Below, one piece after another: positions 13,067-18,944 of a DNA stretch of 18,944 nucleotides. Under the pieces are notes generated by a model that was given only the letters and a program-made list of their open reading frames with translations, was not told the origin of the DNA and ran no database searches. The stretch covers positions 1 to 18,944 of the forward strand of contig JAXHUH010000222.1 in NCBI GenBank assembly GCA_034211175.1, read 5' to 3'. The stretch comes from JAXHUH01 sp034211175 (GTDB taxonomy: Bacteria; Actinomycetota; Acidimicrobiia; Acidimicrobiales; CAIXPF01). A program made the position numbers and the translations under genes. The first letter of the stretch is position 1. Each line of letters opens with the position of its first letter.

Positions 13067-13094
13067 GGCCCGACCGCGGCGCGGGCCCCGCCCG

Positions 13095-14558
13095 TCAGCC
13101 GGCGGTGTCGCCGGAGGATGCCCGCTCGTTGCCGATGCGGGTGATCAGGTCGAGGAGCAGGCGCACACCGAAGCCGGTCCCGCCCTTGGTGATCTCGGCC
13201 TCGTCCTTGTCGGTGAACGACGGGCCGGCGATGTCGAGGTGGGCCCAGGCGATCCCGTCGCCCACGAACTCCTTGAGGAGCAGTGCAGCGGTGATGGCGC
13301 CGCCGTGGGGGCCGCCGATGTTCTTCATGTCGGCGACGGTCGAGTCGATCATCTTGCGGTAGTCGTCGGGGATCGGCAGCGGCCAGATCCGCTCGCCGGT
13401 GTGGTCGGCCGACGCCCGCAGCCAACCGGCGAGCTCGTCGTCGTTGGTGAACAGCCCGGCGATCTTCGGGCCGAGCGCGACCATGCACGCGCCGGTGAGG
13501 GTGGCCAGGTCGACGATCACGTCGGGCGTCGCCTCGCTCGCGACCGAGAGGGCGTCGGCCAGCACGAGGCGCCCCTCGGCGTCGGTGTTGAGCACCTCGA
13601 TCGTCTTGCCGTTGCGGATCTTCAGGACGTCGCCGGGCCGGGTGGCGTCCCCGCCGAGCATGTTGTCGGTGGCGGCGACGTAGGCGGTCACCGCGACCGG
13701 CGGCGCGACGGCGGGCAGGGCCGTCATGGTGGCGAGCACGGCGGCGGCGCCGGCCATGTCGCTCTTCATCGTCATCATCCCCTGGCCGGGCTTGATCGAC
13801 AGCCCGCCGGAGTCGAACGTGATGCCTTTGCCGACGAGGGCGACCGTCGCGACCGGCTCACCCTCGGGCTGGTAGGAGACCTCGATGAACCGGGGCGGGT
13901 TGGATGAGCCCCGGTTGACCCCGAGCAGGCCGCCGAGGCCCATGTCGGTGATCTCGCGGCGCTTGCGGATGACGACCCCGAGGTCGGTGTCGGCGAGCTT
14001 GTCGCGCACCGACCGGGCCAGCTCAGCCGGGGTGAGATCGCCGCCGGGGGTGTTGACCAGGTCGCGGGCCCAGCGGGCCGCCGCGGTGCCGGCGAGGGCC
14101 CGGGTCACGGCGTCGCCGTCGAGGCCGGGAGCGACGAGCACGATGCGCTCGAGCTTGCCCGGCTTCGGGTCGGACTTGAGGGTGAGGAACTCGTAGGCCG
14201 CGAGGTGGGCGCCCTCGGCCAGTGCGGTCACGAGCTCGACGTCGCCGCCGATCGGGCCGTCGAGGCGCATCGCGATCGTGGTGTGGCGCCGGCCGGCGCG
14301 TGCGAGCGAGGCTCCGGCCCGGCGGGCGTCGTGGCGGCTGGTCCCGCCGGCGGGCCCGAGGCCGACGAGGACGAGGGCGCCGGTCCCGTTCGCCCCGGGC
14401 ACGGAGACGGCCTGGCCGACCTTGCCTTCGAAGCCGCGCGCCGCGAGGTAGTCGGTCGACACGCCCGTGTCATCGAGCGACCCCTCGAACACGGCCACGG
14501 CGAACGCCGAGACCTCCGACGGCGCCTCCTCGGCGACCTCGATCTGCACCTCGGCCAC
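13095..14558 (-). CDS. pepA: M17 leucyl aminopeptidase
   Basis: This family removes N-terminal residues from peptides in the cytoplasm with two metal ions, usually as a hexamer. The 487-residue protein is normal length, with a less conserved N-terminal domain (about 1-165) and a catalytic domain (about 170-480). Metal ligands are K244 and D249 (GKGITFDSGG), D267 (SDMAGAAAV), and D326 and E328 in the family signature NTDAEGRL. Catalytic K256 (LSIKPG) and R330 are in the expected places. The C-terminal GGTGFGVRLLLDL block is present. GTG at 14558 follows AGGAGGG by about 9 bases; the open frame running on upstream through the adenosyltransferase region is not real. A TAGGGT at 14599-14604 on the minus strand could be its -10 element. 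Confidence 0.95.
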   Translation of the reverse strand: MAEVQIEVAEEAPSEVSAFAVAVFEGSLDDTGVSTDYLAARGFEGKVGQAVSVPGANGTGALVLVGLGPAGGTSRHDARRAGASLARAGRRHTTIAMRLDGPIGGDVELVTALAEGAHLAAYEFLTLKSDPKPGKLERIVLVAPGLDGDAVTRALAGTAAARWARDLVNTPGGDLTPAELARSVRDKLADTDLGVVIRKRREITDMGLGGLLGVNRGSSNPPRFIEVSYQPEGEPVATVALVGKGITFDSGGLSIKPGQGMMTMKSDMAGAAAVLATMTALPAVAPPVAVTAYVAATDNMLGGDATRPGDVLKIRNGKTIEVLNTDAEGRLVLADALSVASEATPDVIVDLATLTGACMVALGPKIAGLFTNDDELAGWLRASADHTGERIWPLPIPDDYRKMIDSTVADMKNIGGPHGGAITAALLLKEFVGDGIAWAHLDIAGPSFTDKDEAEITKGGTGFGVRLLLDLITRIGNERASSGDTAG

Positions 14559-14609
14559 GGCCCACGACCCTCCTGGTACGGCCCGACACGGTCGCCCGAC
14601 CCTATCGGC

Positions 14610-14624
14610 CCGCCCGACGGGCGG
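14610..14624. terminator. Hairpin between the adenosyltransferase and aminopeptidase genes
   Basis: CCGCCCG (14610-14616) and CGGGCGG (14618-14624) are perfect 7-bp arms around one base, in the 110-base gap after the adenosyltransferase stop. A one-base loop would open several pairs. It may end that transcript before the aminopeptidase promoter candidate at 14599-14604, or be a GC-driven coincidence. Confidence 0.28.
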
Positions 14625-14668
14625 ACCGCACCCGTCGCGGCCCGGCGCGACGCCGGTCGACCCCGCAC

Positions 14669-15208
14669 TCAGCCGGCCGAGCGGGACGCCAGGGCGTCGC
14701 CCTCCTGCCAGCGGGCCAGCGTCCACACGAGATCGGACAGCCGGTTGAGGTACGCGAGCACGTGGGAGCCGTCGACGTGGACGACGACGCAGTCGCGCTC
14801 GGCCCGTCGCACGACCGTCCGGGCGACGTCGAGGCGGGCGGCGATCTCGTTCTGACCGGGGATCACGAACTCGGTCGGCATCGCGAAGCGCTCGGAGGTG
14901 GCGTCGATGTCGGCCTCGAGCGCGGTGACCATCTCCTCGGTGACGAGTGTCGTCCCCGCGGTGAGCTTGGCGCGGTTCTCGGGCAGCGTGGCCAGCTCCC
15001 CCATCAGCACGTAGAGGTCGTGGCAGATGCGCACGAGGAGCTCGTCGAGCTCGGACGGCCGCTCGCACACCGCCCTGACCAGGCCCAGCGCCGCCTGGGC
15101 CTCGTCGACCGCGCCGTAGGCCCGTGGGCGGTCGGCGTCCTTGGCGGTCCGGCCACCGTAGAACAGCCCGGTGGTCCCGTCGTCGCCCTTGCGCGTGTAG
15201 ACCTTCAC
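14669..15208 (-). CDS. PduO-type ATP:cob(I)alamin adenosyltransferase
   Basis: The enzyme transfers adenosyl from ATP to cob(I)alamin to make coenzyme B12. The 179-residue protein is family-length and all-helical. It shows the N-terminal ATP motif VYTRKGDDGTTGLFYGG, then DRPRAYGAVDEAQAALG, FVIPGQNEIAARLDVARTVVRRAER with the conserved Arg/Glu cluster (R134, R135, E137), and YLNRLSDLVWTLARW with N155. Two family motifs vary: DELN reads DEAQ and the LPGG...LH segment reads IPGQN...LD. The GTG at 15208 has no ribosome-binding site, but TACGGT ends 8 bases upstream (leaderless-type). It is divergent from metH, the other cobalamin gene here. A much longer frame upstream, antisense to metH, is not coding. 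Confidence 0.93.
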   Translation of the reverse strand: MKVYTRKGDDGTTGLFYGGRTAKDADRPRAYGAVDEAQAALGLVRAVCERPSELDELLVRICHDLYVLMGELATLPENRAKLTAGTTLVTEEMVTALEADIDATSERFAMPTEFVIPGQNEIAARLDVARTVVRRAERDCVVVHVDGSHVLAYLNRLSDLVWTLARWQEGDALASRSAG

Positions 15209-15216
15209 GATCGGCG

Positions 15217-15222
15217 ACCGTA
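15217..15222 (-). promoter_or_regulatory. Candidate -10 element of the adenosyltransferase gene
   Basis: TACGGT on the minus strand lies 8 bases before the GTG start at 15208 and no Shine-Dalgarno sequence exists. It fits the TAnnnT pattern of leaderless transcripts. Confidence 0.4.
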
Positions 15223-15356
15223 GTCGGGCGCTGCGACAGCGGTACCCTTGCCATGTTCGATGCCGCCGGGCACCCGGCCCGACCTGCGAAGGTCGAACCA
15301 GCCGGCACGCGCGTTGAGTGGCCGGCCGCCCGCATCGAGCGTGTCGCGCGTCCCGA

Positions 15357-15362
15357 TAGCCT
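15357..15362 (+). promoter_or_regulatory. Candidate -10 element of metH (leaderless type)
   Basis: TAGCCT lies 8 bases before the ATG at 15371, which has no ribosome-binding site. Transcription would begin at or next to the start codon. The 162-base gap to the adenosyltransferase gene shows no cobalamin riboswitch features. Confidence 0.45.
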
Positions 15363-15370
15363 TGCTCACC

Positions 15371-18300
15371 ATGAGTGGGTTCCTCGAAGCAGTCGCGCGC
15401 GGCGTCGTCATCTATGACGGGGCCGGCGGCACCTATCTCCAGACGCAAGAGCTCACCGCCGACGACTTCGGCGGACCCGCGTTGGAGGGCTGCAACGAGA
15501 ACCTTGTGCTGACGCGTCCCGACATCGTCCGCCAGATGCACCGGGACTACCTCGAGGCCGGCGCCGACGTGGTCGAGACCAACACGTTCGGCGCGTTCTC
15601 GATCCCGCTCTCGGAGTACGACCTCCAGGACAAGGTCCACGAGATCAACGTCGCCGGCGCGCAGCTCGCCCGCATCGAGGCGGACGCCGCCTCGACGCCG
15701 GACCGGCCGCGGTTCGTCGCCGGCTCGATCGGTCCGGGCACCAAGTTCGCCAGCCTCGGCCAGATCCGCTTCGACGACCTCCGCCAGGCGTACCTCGACC
15801 AGTGCCGCGGCCTCGTCGAGGGCGGCATCGACCTCTTCATCATCGAGACCCAGTACGACCTGCTCGGTTGCAAGGCCGCCGTCAGTGCGGCCCGCCAGGC
15901 CATGGCCGAGGCCGGCGTCGACCTGCCGATCCAGCTCCAGGTCACGATCGAGCTGACCGGGCGCATGCTCCCGGGCACCGAGATCTCGGCCGCGCTGGCC
16001 GCGCTCGACCCGATCGGTCCCGACGTGATCGGCATCAACTGCGCCACCGGCCCGGCCGAGATGGGCGAGCACCTGCGGTACCTCTCGCAGCACGCCCGCA
16101 TGCCGATCAGCTGCCTGCCCAACGCGGGCCTGCCGTCGGTCGTCGACGGGAAGATGCACTACGACCTGTCCGCGTCGGAGCTGGCCGACTACCACACCAA
16201 GTTCATCACCGAGCTCGGTGTGCGGGTCGTCGGCGGCTGCTGCGGTACCGACGTCGAGTTCATCCGCGAGATCGCCAGCCGATGCAAGGACCTCACCCCG
16301 GCCGAGCGGAACCCGGTCCACGAGGACGGCGCCACCTCGATCTACAGCTTCCAGCCGTTCGCCCAGGACACCTCGTTCATGATCATCGGCGAGCGGACCA
16401 ACGCGAACGGCTCGAAGAAGTTCCGCGAGGCCATGCTCGAGCAGGACTGGGACTCCTGCGTCCAGATGGCCAAGGACCAGGTGAAGGACGGCTCCCACGT
16501 CCTCGACCTGTGCGTCGACTACGTCGGCCGCGACGGCACGCAGGACATGGACGAGCTCGCCCAGCGCTTCGCCACCCAGTCCAGCGTTCCCCTCGTGCTC
16601 GACTCGACCGAGCCCGAGGTCATGGAGGCCGGCCTCAAGTGGGTCGGCGGCCGGGCCATCCTCAACTCGGCCAACCTCGAGGACGGCGACGCCGAGGGCA
16701 GCCGCCTCGACAAGGTGTTCAAGCTGGCGAAGAGCCACGGCGCCGCGGTGATCTGCCTCCTGATCGACGAGGAGGGCCAGGCCCGCGACGTCGAGTGGAA
16801 GATGCGGGTGGCGCACCGCATCCACGACCTGGCGGTCGAGCGCTACGGCATGTCGCCGGGCGACCTCATCTTCGACGCGCTGACCTTCCCGCTGTCCACC
16901 GGCGACGACGACCTGCGCCGCGACGGCATCAGCACCATCGAGGCCATCCGGCGGATCAAGACCGAGCTGCCGGGCGTGTACACGACCCTGGGCGTGTCGA
17001 ACGTGTCGTTCGGCCTCTCCCCCGCGGCCCGCCACGTCCTCAACTCGGTGTTCATCCACGAGTGCGTGCAGGCGGGCCTCGACTCGGCCATCGTCCACGC
17101 CTCGAAGATCCTTCCCCTCTCCAAGGTCCCCGAGGAGCAGCGTGACGTCTGCCTCGACCTGATCTGGGACCGCAGGGGCGCCGACGGTGCGCTGTCCGAG
17201 GGCGCCGCGGACTACGACCCGCTGGCCAAGCTCCTCGACGTGTTCGCCGACGTGAAGGTGGCGACGAAGGTCAAGGAGGACCGCTCCGACTGGCCGATCG
17301 GCAAGATCCTCTCGCAGCGGATCATCGACGGTGAGCGCGACGGCCTGCCCGACGACCTCGACCGGGCGATGGCCGAGGGCATCGCCCCGCTCGCCATCAT
17401 CAACGAGCACCTCCTCGCCGGCATGAAGGTCGTCGGCGAGCTGTTCGGCTCGGGCGAGATGCAGCTGCCGTTCGTGCTCCAGTCGGCCGAGACGATGAAG
17501 GCGGCGGTCGCCCACCTCGAGCCCCACATGGAGCGCGAGGAGGGCGAGAGCTCCTCGAAGGGCAAGATCGTCCTCGCCACCGTGAAGGGCGACGTCCACG
17601 ACATCGGCAAGAACCTCGTGGACATCATCCTCACGAACAACGGCTACGACGTGCACAACCTCGGCATCAAGATCAGCATCGCCGAGATGATCGAGAAGGC
17701 CGTCGAGGTCGACGCCGACGCCATCGGCATGAGCGGCCTGCTCGTGAAGAGCACGCTGATCATGAAGGACAACCTCGAGGAGCTGAACGATCGCGACCTG
17801 TCGCGGATCCCGGTCATCCTCGGCGGCGCCGCCCTCACCCGGACCTACGTGGAGCGCGACCTGCGCGAGGTCTACGAGGGTCGGGTGTTCTACGGCAAGG
17901 ACGCGTTCGAGGGCCTGCGGGTGATGGACCGCCTCGGCGACATCCGACGCGGCAGCGAGGAGGACGACCCCGACTGGGGCCGGGCGCTCGGCGGGCGCAA
18001 CATCCCGAAGCGGGAGAAGACCGAGGTCGACCCGTCGACGATCCCGGAGCGCTCCCCCGACGTCGTCACCGACAACCCGGTGTTCACACCGCCGTTCGTC
18101 GGCTCCAAGGTCGTGAAGGGCATCTCGATCGACGAGATCGCCGGCTACGTCAACGAGACGGCGCTGTTCCGCAACCAGTGGCAGTTCCGTCCCGAGGGCG
18201 ACGAGAACGACGCCGAGTTCAAGGACCGGATCCGTCCGATCCTGCGCGAGCAGCTGGCCAACGCCAAGCAGAACGACCTGCTCGTCCCCCAGGTCGTGTA

Positions 18301-18874
18301 CGGGTACTTCGCGGTGAACTCGGACGGCGACGACCTCGTGGTGTGGAAGGACGACAACCGCAACGCCGAGTGGCTGCGGTTCTCCTACCCCCGCCAGACG
18401 AAGGAGCCGTACCTGTGCATCGCCGACTTCTTCCGCTCCGTCTCCAGCGGTGAGGCCGACTACGCCGGCTTCCACATCGTGACGATGGGCCAGCGGGTCT
18501 CCGATGAGACGGCGAAGCTGTTCGCCGAGGACCGCTACCAGGACTACCTGCTGCTCCACGGCATCGGCGTGGAGATGGCCGAGGCCCTGGCCGAGCTGTG
18601 GCACAAGCGGATCCGCACCGAGTGGGGCTTCGTCGACGAGGACGGGCCCAGCCTCCAGGGCCTGTTCCGCCAGAAGTACCGCGGCGGCCGCTACTCGTGG
18701 GGCTACCCGGCGTGCCCTGACCTGGCCGACAACGAGAAGGTGGCGGAGCTGCTCGACGCCGACCGCATCGGCATCGAGGTGAACGAGGAGACCGGCTACC
18801 AGTACCAGCCGGAGCAGACGACCTCGGCCATCATCTGCCACCACCCCCGCGCCAAGTACTTCGTCGCCCGCTGA
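15371..18874 (+). CDS. metH: Cobalamin-dependent methionine synthase
   Basis: The enzyme methylates homocysteine to methionine using methyltetrahydrofolate and cob(I)alamin. The 1167-residue protein has all four modules. The homocysteine domain (about 1-310) has zinc ligands C224 (GINCATG) and C290/C291 (GGCCGTD). The folate domain is at about 335-620 (FMIIGERTNANGSKKFRE, DLCVDYVG). The cobalamin cap and Rossmann module (about 640-875) has the lower axial ligand H743 in GDVHDIGKNLV and the SGLLVKST motif. The reactivation domain (about 905-1167) has RYSWGYPACPD. It is only slightly shorter than the 1227-residue E. coli protein. The ATG at 15371 is where the domain begins (MSGFLEAVARG); the frame opens further upstream to 15248 with a non-homologous Pro/Arg stretch. 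It is transcribed away from the adenosyltransferase gene. Confidence 0.98.
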   Translation: MSGFLEAVARGVVIYDGAGGTYLQTQELTADDFGGPALEGCNENLVLTRPDIVRQMHRDYLEAGADVVETNTFGAFSIPLSEYDLQDKVHEINVAGAQLARIEADAASTPDRPRFVAGSIGPGTKFASLGQIRFDDLRQAYLDQCRGLVEGGIDLFIIETQYDLLGCKAAVSAARQAMAEAGVDLPIQLQVTIELTGRMLPGTEISAALAALDPIGPDVIGINCATGPAEMGEHLRYLSQHARMPISCLPNAGLPSVVDGKMHYDLSASELADYHTKFITELGVRVVGGCCGTDVEFIREIASRCKDLTPAERNPVHEDGATSIYSFQPFAQDTSFMIIGERTNANGSKKFREAMLEQDWDSCVQMAKDQVKDGSHVLDLCVDYVGRDGTQDMDELAQRFATQSSVPLVLDSTEPEVMEAGLKWVGGRAILNSANLEDGDAEGSRLDKVFKLAKSHGAAVICLLIDEEGQARDVEWKMRVAHRIHDLAVERYGMSPGDLIFDALTFPLSTGDDDLRRDGISTIEAIRRIKTELPGVYTTLGVSNVSFGLSPAARHVLNSVFIHECVQAGLDSAIVHASKILPLSKVPEEQRDVCLDLIWDRRGADGALSEGAADYDPLAKLLDVFADVKVATKVKEDRSDWPIGKILSQRIIDGERDGLPDDLDRAMAEGIAPLAIINEHLLAGMKVVGELFGSGEMQLPFVLQSAETMKAAVAHLEPHMEREEGESSSKGKIVLATVKGDVHDIGKNLVDIILTNNGYDVHNLGIKISIAEMIEKAVEVDADAIGMSGLLVKSTLIMKDNLEELNDRDLSRIPVILGGAALTRTYVERDLREVYEGRVFYGKDAFEGLRVMDRLGDIRRGSEEDDPDWGRALGGRNIPKREKTEVDPSTIPERSPDVVTDNPVFTPPFVGSKVVKGISIDEIAGYVNETALFRNQWQFRPEGDENDAEFKDRIRPILREQLANAKQNDLLVPQVVYGYFAVNSDGDDLVVWKDDNRNAEWLRFSYPRQTKEPYLCIADFFRSVSSGEADYAGFHIVTMGQRVSDETAKLFAEDRYQDYLLLHGIGVEMAEALAELWHKRIRTEWGFVDEDGPSLQGLFRQKYRGGRYSWGYPACPDLADNEKVAELLDADRIGIEVNEETGYQYQPEQTTSAIICHHPRAKYFVAR

Positions 18875-18923
18875 GCGACACGCCCCGCTGAGCGCGGGCG
18901 ACCGGAACCGGATCGAGCCGCGG

Positions 18924-18944
18924 CCCGGACCCGATGGGTCCGGG
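18924..18944 (+). terminator. Hairpin after metH at the window edge
   Basis: CCCGGACCC (18924-18932) and GGGTCCGGG (18936-18944) make a perfect 9-bp stem with a 3-base loop, 49 bases after the metH stop. Whether a T-tract follows lies outside the window. A weaker CCCGC/GCGGG stem precedes it. Confidence 0.65.

Noticed and set aside
13095..15335. A 746-codon minus frame joining the aminopeptidase to upstream sequence
   Set aside because: The upstream part is out of frame with the adenosyltransferase gene and has no homology; a good ribosome-binding site marks the start at 14558.
15209..15370. Cobalamin or SAM riboswitch before metH
   Set aside because: The gap is short, has no recognisable B12-box, and the metH start looks leaderless.
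15253..15417. Short plus frame from ATG 15253 overlapping the metH start (possible leader peptide)
   Set aside because: No ribosome-binding site, Pro/Arg-rich composition typical of noncoding GC-rich DNA, and no attenuator-like structure was evident.
14669..18844. A 1391-codon open frame on the minus strand antisense to metH
   Set aside because: It is a by-product of the high-GC codon use of metH; the metH frame has clear homology from end to end, and only the last 179 codons of the minus frame (the adenosyltransferase) are real.

Overview
The window is very GC-rich (roughly 70% by eye), lacks rRNA, tRNA, CRISPR or mobile-element genes, and reads as chromosomal housekeeping DNA of a high-GC actinobacterium. 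Several features fit the Acidimicrobiia (Ilumatobacter/Iamia-like): the style of the proteins, leaderless-looking TAnnnT-to-start spacings, an actinobacterial PTH2-type protein and an actinobacterial protein of unknown function. That placement is inference, not proof.

Layout. (1) 1-801: the 3' end of a secreted-type FG-GAP/VCBS repeat protein with near-identical 147-bp repeats, ended by a strong hairpin shared with the convergent next gene. (2) 922-2582: an ECF sigma factor with a C-terminal SnoaL-like domain, divergent from a flavin azoreductase. A possible ECF41-type promoter lies in front of the reductase. (3) 2604-4166: a membrane HAMP-GGDEF diguanylate cyclase. (4) 4203-7720, minus strand: a complete dTDP-L-rhamnose operon (rmlA long form, a divergent rmlC, rmlB, rmlD). 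(5) 7721-8063: a gene-free stretch with a hairpin and a mosaic of direct and inverted repeats. (6) 8064-11051, minus strand: a rhodanese-MoeB/ThiF fusion, a sirtuin, and a PTH2-like protein. (7) 11106-11886: a possible tiny membrane peptide and a divergent gene of unknown function around an AT-rich promoter island. (8) 11958-15208, minus strand: aldo/keto reductase, M17 leucyl aminopeptidase and PduO-type cobalamin adenosyltransferase. (9) 15371-18874: a complete cobalamin-dependent methionine synthase (metH), followed by a hairpin at the window edge.

How the genes may work together. The four rml enzymes convert glucose-1-phosphate to dTDP-L-rhamnose for cell-wall or exopolysaccharide; the neighbouring diguanylate cyclase could couple surface polysaccharide to c-di-GMP, but only proximity suggests this. 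The sigma factor and azoreductase look like a regulator-target pair. The adenosyltransferase and MetH are divergent and both handle cobalamin. I found no convincing new multi-gene system. The observations most worth following are the sigma/promoter/azoreductase pair, the intergenic repeat mosaic, the intragenic repeat amplification, the reversed rhodanese-MoeB fusion with its repeat-bearing promoter, and the unknown gene pair at 11.1-11.9 kb.
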